Below, piece by piece: positions 50,301-58,334 of a stretch of 64,000 nt of DNA. The stretch is from assembly GCF_003611695.1 (NCBI RefSeq), contig NZ_RAWE01000022.1, forward strand, positions 1-64,000, written 5' to 3'. Made by a program: the position numbers and the translations under genes. Every line of letters begins with the position of its first letter. The first letter of the stretch is position 1. The notes beneath the pieces are model-generated. The model searched no databases. It had not been told where the DNA came from and worked only from the letters and a program-made list of their open reading frames with translations. Source of the stretch: Corallococcus carmarthensis (GTDB lineage Bacteria > Myxococcota > Myxococcia > Myxococcales > Myxococcaceae).

Positions 50301-51061
50301 GCGCCCGCGCTGAGGATTTCGTAGAGGGCCCCGGCCTGGTCCGTGGGTGTCCGGCCGAACTGGTTGCCCAGCTCCTTCACCTTCGCGGTGAGGGAGTCCA
50401 TCATCCCCAGCTGGTCCTGCTCCAGCACCGTGGAAACCTGGGCCATCGCCGTCGAGAACCGCAGCGCCTCTTCCGTGGCGCTCTTGATGGCGGCTCCCGC
50501 CGCCGCGACGCCGAGGAACTGGCCCGCCAGGCTCTTCATCCCGTCCGCGAACTTGCTCACCGGAGGCTCGGCCTTTGCGGCCTCCTCCTTCACCTTGCGG
50601 AGAGCGTCCGCCGCCCCCTCTTTCTGCTTCCCCATCTCGTCGAAGCGCTTGTTGAGGGACTCCACATGCCCCAGGAAGCGCGACAGCGCGGACGTGTCCG
50701 CGAGCGTCGCCTGGAGCTTTCCGGCCGCGCCACCGAGGGACATGAGCTGGGCCTCCAGCGCCCCCGTCGCCGTCGCCGTCGCCGTGAAGGCTGTCTGGAT
50801 CTTCGCCGCGGACTGCTCCAGCACCGAAAGGTGCGAGGTGGCGGCCCGGATGTCGGCCAGCGCCTTCGACGTGCCGTCCAGGCTCCGCGTCGCGCGGGCG
50901 AAGGCCTTCGTGAGGGCCTCGGTGGCGTTCTCCAGGCCCGATGTCCTCCGCTCCGTCTTCTCGGCAGCCTCCTCCAGCCCACCCAGCGACGTGACGGCCT
51001 CTTTCGCGTCGGAGGTGTCGATGCGGATGCTCAGCTCAGCCAGGTCAAAGCCACCGGACAT
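47318..51061 (-). CDS. tail tape measure protein
   Basis: A 1247-residue protein: N-terminal coiled coil (VTSLGGLEEAAEKTERRTSG), then the TP901/PhageMin_Tail core (QAGALYEILSAGASDAAKAT, TDVRTAADGLTGVMASYGSQ, IASQTGVSLAELLAATGALT), a hydrophobic region, a long second coil and a C-terminal segment (QAFMALVNLGMDAI-like, APGGMTYTFVRGR). It sets tail length; at about 0.15 nm per residue the tail would be near 190 nm, a rough inference. It follows the frameshifted chaperone after an inserted opposite-strand gene. A relic of its 3' end lies at 45312. Confidence 0.9.
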   Translation of the reverse strand: MSGGFDLAELSIRIDTSDAKEAVTSLGGLEEAAEKTERRTSGLENATEALTKAFARATRSLDGTSKALADIRAATSHLSVLEQSAAKIQTAFTATATATGALEAQLMSLGGAAGKLQATLADTSALSRFLGHVESLNKRFDEMGKQKEGAADALRKVKEEAAKAEPPVSKFADGMKSLAGQFLGVAAAGAAIKSATEEALRFSTAMAQVSTVLEQDQLGMMDSLTAKVKELGNQFGRTPTDQAGALYEILSAGASDAAKATELLTVSNKLAIGGVTDVRTAADGLTGVMASYGSQLRNVTQAADMMFVSAADGKTSIEDLSRFIGRVAPIASQTGVSLAELLAATGALTKNNIQTSTAMEGLRAIIAATAKPSHEAAKLADALGLEFSVTALKAKGLAGFLQDVKEKTRGSTEEMAMLFGGVEALLPVMTLTGTASADFAASLKHMQDSAGRTEAAFNKMASTPQFALDQLRARFSELQGEVGGDILSATEPGVRALTENFETATYAVKLFGEALVVVAAMRGATWAQEWVKGLVAKSTALTQARESAASAALAEAKYARAADESRIAALRSAQAMLEKKLAALQASAAVEGSLMSATKRATLASTELALAKVREASAIEGASLAARAGKTALEFMGGPIGIITGALTTAVALWHEYGKAAEDAKEKTRQFAQESGANATRGSQIAENLIRETKALKDYEKAQKAAAIARTEMASLGGRYQDALKNVGDSAEDVVRVYESLSQEDLVAALAEIDRLEKEINDPNNGVKRWIVLNHYNDERLSKNIGRDVPFSKVRADPAYAEDIEKKLAPLEKDLSIQMQRAADIEKSLQRVRAARAEDAKVSAAAAKESTANTKASLKEAEQEEKAREKLLKRQEQWLMNLEEEARTLGKTKDEAKELSDEYRSLKDPKMIARADAAIAQLEALRKQKEETERVKKAEEERKQVLQSLNRELGNQDTVKYAQAQKLLGEELAAQRIKAEEYAKAMKKAREMWTPEGKAEAALKTEMDQLAKQLNPTAELQKRLEMVKQLFAEGRITAEQYRQEVERLQDQLHGGFSYTKEIVGTATQHMADAFANFVTTGRLEFSALVDGILKDLARLAAQKAFMALVNLGMDAISGMGSSGGSGSTMVGGADMSGTYNFMLGGAHAAGGSVRAQQAHLVGELGPELFIPSSSGRIVPNEALGGGDVNQTISITINSDGSSQVSASGEGGRAEAERLGRRLADAVRKVMREEMAPGGMTYTFVRGR

Positions 51062-51159
51062 GCTCCAGCCCTTTCACGCAAACCCACGATCCTCAACGCC
51101 CGCCACAACTGAACACACGTCAAGTGGAACTACTCACACAAACATGGTGGCATCGGGGC

Positions 51160-52146
51160 ATGAGATCGCTAGTCATTTTCATTTTTATTGCTACATCGTC
51201 AGCAGCAACAGCAGCAGACAACCCCACATCTTCGGGCGAGGCGACTCAAAAACAGCTTTCAGAATCAATCAGCGGGCTTGAATCAATCTCAATGCTCTCC
51301 GCCTACGCATTCGCCACAATCCCGCATTCTATAGAGCAAGCCGGACTGAGCGAGCCAAGTCTACAAGCGCTTACCAGAGCGCAGCTTCAGGCCGCTGGAC
51401 TCACAATCGGAACTACCGCCGAGGACAATGGCCCTAACCTAATAGTATCCCTCAAGATCCTTGCTACGGGGACTGGGAAGTCCAGCCAGCACGTAGTTGA
51501 AATCCAAATGCGACTACACCAAGAGGCACTTCTAGCGTCAGACCAGCGAAGAACGCGACCCATTACTTGGTTCTACAGCAAGCTCAGCCTACACCCCAGC
51601 AACGCAAAGCAGACAGCAAGCGCGGCTCTTGACGAGCTTACGAACGGAATAGATAAGTTCATCGCCGACACTGCGGCAGCAAAAGCCAGGCTTGTGCGAC
51701 TCAAGGCAATTAGCCTAGCCAACTCATCTACAGCGCTCATCAAGGAGACTGACGACAAAGAGTCCGCCACAACAAGACACTACGGCGCCGCCCCAGAAAC
51801 GACCGAGACGAAGAGGCAACGTCGTATTGCTTTCTACAACTCACCCAGTACCCCGAGAAGCGACCCGGACTTCTACACGACAACCTCGGGAGCAGACGCC
51901 ACGACGTTCGTTCGAATGTTCCGCCTCAAGGAACTGAATCCTTCAAAACGGAAAGAGTTCCTCGAATCCGACGCTGAGTTGTTCGGATGTGTCGCGCAGA
52001 CGTTCTTGGAAATGGGTTTCAGTCGCCTTTCCGTCCAGGAGATGGACACCCACGAAGAAGTCGTAAAGGAAATGGCATCGCTAAAATCCTCGGTCAAATG
52101 CGAGAGCGCCCAAGCGGGCGACAAGCGGACCTCCGCCCAGGACTGA
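51160..52146 (+). CDS. secreted accessory protein, hypothetical
   Basis: A 328-residue protein with a signal peptide (SLVIFIFIATSSAATAA). The mature protein contains PSLQALTRAQLQAAGLTIG and NLIVSLKILATG, a pattern seen in envelope proteins with a small alpha/beta domain, and a hydrophilic C-terminus. ATG 51160 is preferred because it opens the signal peptide. It reads against the late operon between chaperone and tape measure genes and is much lower in GC, so it is an insertion. Function unknown. Confidence 0.6.
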   Translation: MRSLVIFIFIATSSAATAADNPTSSGEATQKQLSESISGLESISMLSAYAFATIPHSIEQAGLSEPSLQALTRAQLQAAGLTIGTTAEDNGPNLIVSLKILATGTGKSSQHVVEIQMRLHQEALLASDQRRTRPITWFYSKLSLHPSNAKQTASAALDELTNGIDKFIADTAAAKARLVRLKAISLANSSTALIKETDDKESATTRHYGAAPETTETKRQRRIAFYNSPSTPRSDPDFYTTTSGADATTFVRMFRLKELNPSKRKEFLESDAELFGCVAQTFLEMGFSRLSVQEMDTHEEVVKEMASLKSSVKCESAQAGDKRTSAQD

Positions 52147-52174
52147 TCGCCTGCCATTACCAATCCATCTCTCC

Positions 52175-52534
52175 TCACTTCTTCGAGACTTCGACCAGGA
52201 ACGCTTCGTCTAACCGGCGGAGGAGCTGCACCTCGAAGGGCGTGGGGCGGCTGCCGGAGAGGCGGCCCCAGGACTCCATGTCCTGGAAGGAGATGGGGTT
52301 GAGGGTGAAGGCGCCGGCACCGCGGGCGTTGGACAGCTCGGCGAACCACCCCCAGACGTGGGCGAGGGCCTCGGGCAGAGGGGGCGCCTCCAATAACTCC
52401 GGCGGCGGCTTCCCGGTGGCGCGCTCCACCTGCTCCAGGTGGGCACGGACGGAGACGCCCTCCGCGTCGGTGCGGCTCAGGCGGAATTCGTGACGGGCGA
52501 AGTCGAGGAGTCGCTCGGCTTCTCCTCGAAAAAA
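52175..52534 (-). CDS. tail assembly chaperone, frameshift extension (gpT part of gpGT)
   Basis: This frame has no start of its own worth using. From the T6 run at 52529-52534 it continues gpG after a -1 shift as FRGEAERLLDFARHEF and ends LRRLDEAFLVEVSKK at 52175. In lambda-like phages a small share of ribosomes makes the longer gpGT, needed with gpG to load the tape measure. Position and layout match. Confidence 0.75.
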   Translation of the reverse strand, partial: FFRGEAERLLDFARHEFRLSRTDAEGVSVRAHLEQVERATGKPPPELLEAPPLPEALAHVWGWFAELSNARGAGAFTLNPISFQDMESWGRLSGSRPTPFEVQLLRRLDEAFLVEVSKK

Positions 52535-52932
52535 CTCGCGCGGTCCCCCACCGCCTCGTCCACCTGGCGGCGCAGCCACGGGTGCGCGGTGAAGAGGCGC
52601 CGGGCATTGTCGGGCGTGAGGGGCACCGCCGCGCCGTGCTCCATGACACCCGTCCAGGAGACGGTGCAGGACACCAGCAGCTCCAGCGCGTCGGCCTCCA
52701 TGTCCCGCGGCACCTCCTGCCGGGCGCGGCGGCCGGCACGCGGCGCGCTGGCGGTGGCCCTGTCGATGAGGGAGCGCGTGGCGTCGCGGTAGCGCGGCGA
52801 GTCCATGCCAGCCACCTCCACCTGCATGCCCGTGGGCTGGCCGGTGACGGGGTGGAGGATGTCCACGGTGAGGGTGTCGTGGTGGATGAGGCTGGAAAGG
52901 TCGAAGCCGGAGGCGGCGGGGGCGGTGCTCAT
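52477..52932 (-). CDS. tail assembly chaperone (gpG-like)
   Basis: A 151-residue protein lying between tail tube and tape measure genes: FDLSSLIHHDTLTVDILHP, PTGMQVEVAGMDSPRYR and a helical C-terminal half. The unshifted product ends FFEEKPSDSSTSPVTNSA. It wraps the tape measure during tail assembly by analogy with lambda gpG. ATG 52932 follows CAGGAGCACC. Confidence 0.75.
   Translation of the reverse strand: MSTAPAASGFDLSSLIHHDTLTVDILHPVTGQPTGMQVEVAGMDSPRYRDATRSLIDRATASAPRAGRRARQEVPRDMEADALELLVSCTVSWTGVMEHGAAVPLTPDNARRLFTAHPWLRRQVDEAVGDRASFFEEKPSDSSTSPVTNSA
52529..52534 (-). other. -1 ribosomal frameshift site in the chaperone gene
   Basis: On the coding strand GCGAGTTTTTTCGAGG has six T. 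Reading AGT-TTT and slipping back one base gives TTT-CGA-GGA, joining gpG to the downstream frame. Two codons of Phe on a homopolymer is a typical slippery site. No pseudoknot was sought in detail. Confidence 0.6.
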
Positions 52933-52975
52933 GGGGTGCTCCTGGTGAGGGGGGACGGGCTGCGCAGGCCGCGGG

Positions 52976-54124
52976 CTACGCGTTGCTGCGCTGGTAGAGG
53001 ATGGAGGCGCCGGACGTGGAGTCCAGCAGCGCCGTGAAGGGCATGGACACCTGGACGGGCCCCTCCTTCGGGTTGTCGAGTTCGCCGCCCGTGTACTTGA
53101 GGCGGGGAATCCGGAGGGTGTGGAAGTCCGTCCCGTTGACGTCCTGCAGCACCACCTCCAGCGAGGACTCGGACTCGTCGAGGAACTTCGCCAGCAGCTC
53201 CTGCCCCATGAAGTAGGCCGAGAGGGTGCCGGACACGCCGAAGCCGCCCTCGTGGATCTCCGTGGCGGAGCGCTGGCCGATGACGCCCTTCGTGGAGCGC
53301 CCGTTGGTGATGTCCAGGTCCAGGGACGTGACGTTGGCCACCAGCTGCCCGCCCTCGCGCAGGCTGCCGGTGAAGGCGTCGAAGGGGCTGTTGGTGCCCG
53401 GGGGCGTGACGGTGGCCGCGTGCGACGCCGTGGCCATCTGCATGTCCTTGCCCAGCAGGGCGAAGGTGCCGGTGATGATCTCCTCCGGCTTGATGGAGAG
53501 CTTCAGGCTGTCCACCGCGCAGCCGCGGTAGAGGGCGTACTGGTTGATGTCCGTGAAGGCGCGCTCGAAGGAGAACGTCTTCAGGACGGTGCCGGACTTC
53601 AGCCGGCGGCCCACCAGCGCCACGGTGCGCCCGGCGGCGGCCACGTCGTCCTCCAGCTCCCGGTCCACCGTGAGGGCCAGGGCGGTGACGGCCTCGACGC
53701 GCGCGCGGCCGTTGTTGCCCGCTTCCGCGAAGCCGGACACCAGCACCTGGTCCCCGGGCAGGAAGCCTTCGGCGAGGAAGCTGCCGGCGGTGCGCACCAG
53801 GGTGCCCGTGGCCGCGTCCGCGGCGAGGGAGACGCTGCCGGTGGTGGCCGTGGCCCAGGTGCCGCTGAGGGCGGCCTCCAGCAGGTCGTCGAAGGTGCCG
53901 AGGGAGAGCTCGACGCCGATGTCCCCGCCGACGCTCACCATGCCGTGGCGCAAGTCGGAGAGGTGCCGGTCGGCCCGAATCTCGTTGGACTGGTAGTTGG
54001 CCTTCGAGAGGTTGAGGCCCGTGCTGGTGAAGCGCAGGGCCTTGTAGGTGGTGCTGGCCGCGACGCCGAAGGAGGCCTCGGAGGTGAAGCGCAGCGCAGT
54101 GCGCTGGCCGGAAGCGGAAGGCAT
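52976..54124 (-). CDS. major tail tube protein
   Basis: A 382-residue tail tube protein of the phage_tube family: TALRFTSEASFGVAAST, STGLNLSKANYQSNEIRADR and a middle Ig-like insert (GDQVLVSGFAEAGNNGRARV), ending SMPFTALLDSTSGASILYQR. It polymerises into the tail tube. Highly expressed in late phase, consistent with CAGGAGAAACC before ATG 54124. Confidence 0.9.
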   Translation of the reverse strand: MPSASGQRTALRFTSEASFGVAASTTYKALRFTSTGLNLSKANYQSNEIRADRHLSDLRHGMVSVGGDIGVELSLGTFDDLLEAALSGTWATATTGSVSLAADAATGTLVRTAGSFLAEGFLPGDQVLVSGFAEAGNNGRARVEAVTALALTVDRELEDDVAAAGRTVALVGRRLKSGTVLKTFSFERAFTDINQYALYRGCAVDSLKLSIKPEEIITGTFALLGKDMQMATASHAATVTPPGTNSPFDAFTGSLREGGQLVANVTSLDLDITNGRSTKGVIGQRSATEIHEGGFGVSGTLSAYFMGQELLAKFLDESESSLEVVLQDVNGTDFHTLRIPRLKYTGGELDNPKEGPVQVSMPFTALLDSTSGASILYQRSNA

Positions 54125-54154
54125 GGGTTTCTCCTGTCGCGCGAGGCGACGGTG

Positions 54155-54574
54155 CTACGCGTGGACGAGCCAGAAGACGGAAACGGGACGCATCCACCAG
54201 GGCTCCTCGCGGAGGCCCGGCCCGGCGGAGGCGGACTGGATGCGGACGACGGTGGCGCCTACCTGCAGTGAGGTGCCGCGCGCGAAGCCGTCGCACACGG
54301 CCTGCGCGGCGGCGTTGGCGGGCCCTGCGCCCTCACCCAGGGGATAGAAGAGGGACACCTGGAAGACGCCAGGGTGGCGCGTCTGCGCATCCTGGCCCAG
54401 GCCAGCGGCGCCGGTGCGTGCGGGCAGGTGGTCCACCCGCGCCCAGGGCATGCCCTCCTTCGGTGAGAAGAGGACGTTGGGGAAGGCGATGTTGTCCACC
54501 CCCACCACGGACGCCAGCACGTCCGCGGCCCGCGCCTCCAGCGCCCGGGGGATGTCCAGGAGGACGGTGCTCAC
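54155..54574 (-). CDS. tail terminator-like protein (DUF4128 type)
   Basis: A 139-residue protein with IPRALEARAADVLA, FPNVLFSPKEGMPWARVDHL and a conserved HPGVFQVSLFYPLGEG, as in DUF4128 tail terminator proteins, which cap the tail tube and join it to the head. Start overlaps the upstream stop (ATGA). Position before the tube gene agrees. Confidence 0.8.
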   Translation of the reverse strand: MSTVLLDIPRALEARAADVLASVVGVDNIAFPNVLFSPKEGMPWARVDHLPARTGAAGLGQDAQTRHPGVFQVSLFYPLGEGAGPANAAAQAVCDGFARGTSLQVGATVVRIQSASAGPGLREEPWWMRPVSVFWLVHA

Positions 54575-54990
54575 TTCGCCGCCTCCTCGAGGATTTCATC
54601 CAGCTGGGCGAGGGTGGTGCGCACGACGCCCTTCGGGGCCTGCTGACTCCAGCCGAACTCAATCCGGCGGGCGTAGGGCAGGTTGTTGGTGATGAAGACG
54701 GTGTCGCCCAGCTCCACCCCCTCCAGCTTCGCGCCCTCGCGGGAGATGGTGCCGCTGCCGTCCTTGTCCTCCGCCTCCACGGTGCCAGCGGGCCGCTCAG
54801 CAATGCCCACCTGCCAGTTGCCGCGGAAGCGTCCGGTGTCCACCGGGGAGGCGGTGACGACGTTGGCCAGGACGCCCAGCGCCGTCTTGCGCACCACCTC
54901 GTTGGCCTTCGCCTGGGTGGCTTTCACGGAGGCCTGCACCTGCTTGGAGAAGCGGGCCCCCTTGCGGATGCGCGAGTCCACCTTCGTCAT
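54571..54990 (-). CDS. HK97 gp10-like head-tail / tail completion protein
   Basis: A 139-residue protein with 'VVTASPVDTGRFRGNWQVGI' and NLPYARRIEFGWS...PKGVVR, the signature of HK97 gp10-type proteins that complete the head-tail joint. Coupled by ATGA overlaps with both neighbours. Confidence 0.85.
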   Translation of the reverse strand: MTKVDSRIRKGARFSKQVQASVKATQAKANEVVRKTALGVLANVVTASPVDTGRFRGNWQVGIAERPAGTVEAEDKDGSGTISREGAKLEGVELGDTVFITNNLPYARRIEFGWSQQAPKGVVRTTLAQLDEILEEAAK

Positions 54991-55373
54991 GCGGACACCC
55001 GGAGGTTGAAGAGGATGGGGGTGCCGCCCAGCTGCGTCGGCGGGTCCGTGCGCAGCACGCGCCAGGTGCGGCCCTCCAGTGGGCCCACGGTGTCGCCCGG
55101 CGCCGGCACCACAGGCAGGCCGCCAGCCGCGACGAGCACCTTCCGCCGGTCCGCGCGGGTGGTGCCGCCGTCGGTGAGGCTGTCGCCCTCCTTGTCCTGG
55201 CCGCTGTCCGCCTGCACCAGCACCTGGACGGGGTACGTCGCCGTGGACGCCACCACCTTCGCGGTGGCCACGTCGTAGGTGCCCGGCCCGGCCCGCGTGA
55301 GGGTGGCCTCCTGGCCGTAGCGCTTCACCAGCGCCAGGGCCTTCGTCGCCAACCTGTCGGCCTGGGCGCTCAT
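54987..55373 (-). CDS. head-tail joining protein
   Basis: A 128-residue protein with RYGQEATLTRAGPGTYD and GDTVGPLEGRTWRVLRTDPP, a small beta-barrel head-tail connector (stopper-type). ATG 55373 overlaps the upstream stop. Family assignment is by position and fold pattern. Confidence 0.7.
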   Translation of the reverse strand: MSAQADRLATKALALVKRYGQEATLTRAGPGTYDVATAKVVASTATYPVQVLVQADSGQDKEGDSLTDGGTTRADRRKVLVAAGGLPVVPAPGDTVGPLEGRTWRVLRTDPPTQLGGTPILFNLRVSA

Positions 55374-55861
55374 CCGCGCACCGTGGTGTGGACGCGGATG
55401 CCGCCCGCGCTGCCCTGGACGAGGGGCCCCAGCAGCGCCAGTACCTGGGAGGGGATGGGCCGGTGCGTCTCCTTCGACGTCTTCAGCGGGCCCACCGTCA
55501 CGCCCTCGTCCACCACGGGCCCGAGGCCGGCCGTCCAGTCCTCGCCCAGCAGCCGGAAGGCGAACTCCGCCACCGCGGCCTTCACGCGCCGGGGGACGGC
55601 GCCCTCCGCCACCGGGCACCCGTCGAGCACCACGCCCCGGCGTGGCCAGGCCAGTGCCTGCTCCGCGTCGGCGCGCGCGCCCAGCCACTCACAGCGCGAG
55701 TCCAGGACGGACGTCGCCCACTGCAGGTGCCGCTCCTTCGCCGCCACGTCAGCAGCGGCCCAGGCGTCGTTGTGGCCGCGCGCCGCGTGGTAGGCGTCCG
55801 CCTCCGCGACGTCGCAGTAGGAGTCGGTGAGCGGGCCGCCGGGGGTGGTGTCGAGCGCCAT
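55370..55861 (-). CDS. head-tail connector (adaptor; DnaT-like family)
   Basis: A 163-residue helical protein: 'DSYCDVAEADAYHAARGHND' with ATSVLDSRCEWLG and VKAAVAEFAFRLL, the pattern of gp6-like/DnaT-type phage adaptors that dock on the portal. ATG 55861 is followed directly downstream by the joining gene. Confidence 0.8.
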   Translation of the reverse strand: MALDTTPGGPLTDSYCDVAEADAYHAARGHNDAWAAADVAAKERHLQWATSVLDSRCEWLGARADAEQALAWPRRGVVLDGCPVAEGAVPRRVKAAVAEFAFRLLGEDWTAGLGPVVDEGVTVGPLKTSKETHRPIPSQVLALLGPLVQGSAGGIRVHTTVRG

Positions 55862-55882
55862 GGGCAGGTCCTCGTGCGCGGA

Positions 55883-56374
55883 CTACTTCGCCGCCTTGCC
55901 GGCCTTGGGCGCCTTCTCCTGGGCCTCGGTGGCGGGCGCGTCGGTGGCCGGTGCGCCCTTGGCACTGTTCTCGGTGGCGCCAGCGGTCGCACCCGCCTTG
56001 GCCTTCGCCTCCGCGCGCGCCAGCTTCGCCTCCAGGTCCTCGCGCTCGCGCCGGGCCCTCTCCAGCAGGCTCTCGCGCTCGCGGTGGGCCGCCTCCAACT
56101 GGGCCTGCAAATCCTCCACGTCCCGCGCGCTCACCTCCGAGGACGCCCCGCGGGCGGACGGCGTCTCGCCCTGGGACGCCAGCCAGGCGCGGTGCGCCTC
56201 GCGCCCTTCCAGGCTGCCCTCGGGGTAGGCGCTGTAGTAGCGCGTGAGGAGGCGCTGCGCGTGCTCACTGCCGCGCGAGGGGAGGATGAGCTCTCCCTCC
56301 TCGAAGCGGAAGCCGCCCAGCTCAATGTCCTTGCCCGCGTTCGGGCCCACCAAAACCATACGAATGCCGTCCAT
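55883..56374 (-). CDS. late head-region protein with coiled coil
   Basis: A 163-residue protein: a compact N-terminal domain (MVLVGPNAGKDIELGGFRFE) and a long charged coil (LQAQLEAAHRERESLLERAR) with an Ala/Lys-rich tail. Between capsid and connector genes. Possibly a head decoration or stabilising protein; unproven. Confidence 0.6.
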   Translation of the reverse strand: MDGIRMVLVGPNAGKDIELGGFRFEEGELILPSRGSEHAQRLLTRYYSAYPEGSLEGREAHRAWLASQGETPSARGASSEVSARDVEDLQAQLEAAHRERESLLERARREREDLEAKLARAEAKAKAGATAGATENSAKGAPATDAPATEAQEKAPKAGKAAK

Positions 56375-56448
56375 GCGAAAGGCTCCTGTGCTGCCGAAGG
56401 TGTGAGGGAAGGAGGAGGGGCTGCCGACGCGGCCGACTCCTGGTGACG

Positions 56449-57381
56449 TCAGGCGAGGGGCGCGACGCGCACGCCCTTCACCACCGCGAGGGCGTAGTCG
56501 TTGTAGTTGGCCATGCCGCAGTACCAGACGATGCGGTCGATGCTCTCGTCCTTGGCCTGCGCCTCGCCCACCGTCTTGATGTGGATGCCCGCGCTGTCGC
56601 CCGGCGCCGTCAGCCCGGCGATGCCCACCTTCCGGCTGCCGTCGTCGAAGCAGCCCGCGGCGATGGTGGTGCAGTCGGTGGCCGTCCCCTGCGTCTGGTT
56701 GGTGGGGATGGAGTCATTCACGAAGATGGGAATGCCCCGGTACACCGGCACCGTCTTCCCACTGGGCAGGGTGAGGACGTCGTTGATGCTCGCGCCCCCC
56801 AGCTTGCGCAGGTAGGCGTAGTGCCGGTTGAGGAGCACCTCCGCCATGGTGATGAAGTCCACCTCGCCGTCCTTCGCCTTCACCTTCGAGATGAGGTCGT
56901 CGAGGATGCCCACGTCGTAGAGGGCGCCGTTGGTGCCGGCCACCAGCGTCTGGCCCGCCGCTACCTGGGTGAGGAGGCCGGGGAACTCGTCGTTGAGCCC
57001 CGTGCCGTTGATGAACATGTTGCGGAAGCGGCGCCCCGCGGCCTTCGCCTTGCTGGCCACCTGGTACGTCCGCTGGTCGTTGACGTTGCTGCGCGTGGCC
57101 TGGATGAGTCCGTCCACCTCCGCGTCGCCGATGATGCGCGTCAGCGTCGCGGTGGACTGCTCCACCGTGGCCGGATTCTTCGCGGTGATGGTGCCGCCGA
57201 CGCCGAGCACCTGCACGTCACCCAGCACCGACTCCTTGTTCCACGTGTGCGAGTTGCCCTCCAACTCGTCGAAGGGCAGCCGCTCGTAGAGGCGGTCGGT
57301 GGTGATGATGGTTTCGACGACACCGGCAACCAGGTCGTCTTTGCACAGCTTGGCGGACTCAGCGAGGGTGATGGAAGGCAT
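56449..57381 (-). CDS. major capsid protein
   Basis: A 310-residue protein starting MPSITLAESAKLCKDDLVAG at ATG 57381, behind GAGGAGG. It has the N-arm and spine-like helix RLYERLPFDELEGNSHTW, then LIQATRSNVNDQRTYQ, and LNRHYAYLRKLGG, as in HK97-fold phage coat proteins of the type found next to a gp20-like scaffold. A frame to 57495 is open but non-coding in style. Confidence 0.8.
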   Translation of the reverse strand: MPSITLAESAKLCKDDLVAGVVETIITTDRLYERLPFDELEGNSHTWNKESVLGDVQVLGVGGTITAKNPATVEQSTATLTRIIGDAEVDGLIQATRSNVNDQRTYQVASKAKAAGRRFRNMFINGTGLNDEFPGLLTQVAAGQTLVAGTNGALYDVGILDDLISKVKAKDGEVDFITMAEVLLNRHYAYLRKLGGASINDVLTLPSGKTVPVYRGIPIFVNDSIPTNQTQGTATDCTTIAAGCFDDGSRKVGIAGLTAPGDSAGIHIKTVGEAQAKDESIDRIVWYCGMANYNDYALAVVKGVRVAPLA

Positions 57382-57554
57382 GCGGGTGGACTCCTCCTCG
57401 GGGAGAGGGAGGTGAAACAGGGCGGGAAGACGCGCCAAGGGCGAAGGGGTGTCAGGGCCCCGGGGCGTATGAAAGGGATTGGACGAGAGGGGCACTGCCG
57501 GGCATCCCGCCCGGTTCGCCTCGGTGACGCATCCCGCGTCCTCGGGGCCTACTC

Positions 57555-58304
57555 CTATTTGCGATTGGCCAAGCCCGCCGAGATGCGCTGCGTCGGGTTC
57601 AGCTTGTCGCTACCGCTGGGCATCGCGCCCGTCCTCGGCCCCGGTTGCGTCCCGCTTCCGGAGGCACTCGTGCTGTCGAAGGCACGAGCGAAGTTGGCGT
57701 CCTTCTTGAGCTCCGTGACGAACTCTCGAATCGTCAGGAAGCCGCCCTTGCCGTTGCCGCGAGGATCGCCCTCCGCGTCAACAACCCGAGCCAAGAATGA
57801 ACCACCTTCCTCAATCACTTTCACATGCTTCTGGACGTGGGGCAAGAGCAACACCGCACTTCCTTTCAGCTCCGCGAGGGCTGCCGTGGCCTCCGCGTCC
57901 ACGAGGTGCTTGTGGAGCGAGGCGCGCATGCGCTCCACGACGGTGTCGCGCTCGCCGAGCGCCTTCGCGTGGCCGGCCTCGAGGTCCGCCTTCAGCTTCT
58001 CGAAGTTGGCAGCGCCGTCCTTCCCTTCCTGGGCCTTCGCCAGCGCCGCCTTCAGCTCGCCGAGGGACTTCTCCACGTCCTCCGGCGTCTTGCCGAGCTT
58101 CAGCCACGCCGCCTGGGCCGTCGTCAGCGCCTTGCTGCTCTTGCGCTCCTTGTCCAGGGCGGTGGTGAGCCCACTGTGGTCCATGCGCTTGAAGACGTCC
58201 GCGTCGAGGGCGAACTTGCCGCCCTCCCCCTTCGCGTACAGCCCGCGGAACTTCTCCGGGACGATGTCCAGCGCGTCCAGCTCCTGCTGCCACTCGAATT
58301 CCAC
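57555..58304 (-). CDS. scaffold-like minor structural protein (GP20 type)
   Basis: A 249-residue helical protein (ALDKERKSSKALTTAQAAWLK, ELKAALAKAQEGKDGAANFE) with a disordered C-terminal end (SGSGTQPGPRTGAMP, then KLNPTQRISAGLANRK). This matches phage scaffolds encoded directly before the capsid gene. It guides capsid assembly and is later removed. Confidence 0.8.
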   Translation of the reverse strand: MEFEWQQELDALDIVPEKFRGLYAKGEGGKFALDADVFKRMDHSGLTTALDKERKSSKALTTAQAAWLKLGKTPEDVEKSLGELKAALAKAQEGKDGAANFEKLKADLEAGHAKALGERDTVVERMRASLHKHLVDAEATAALAELKGSAVLLLPHVQKHVKVIEEGGSFLARVVDAEGDPRGNGKGGFLTIREFVTELKKDANFARAFDSTSASGSGTQPGPRTGAMPSGSDKLNPTQRISAGLANRK

Positions 58305-58334
58305 GTGTCTGCCTTTCTCGGCCCAACGGGCCGG

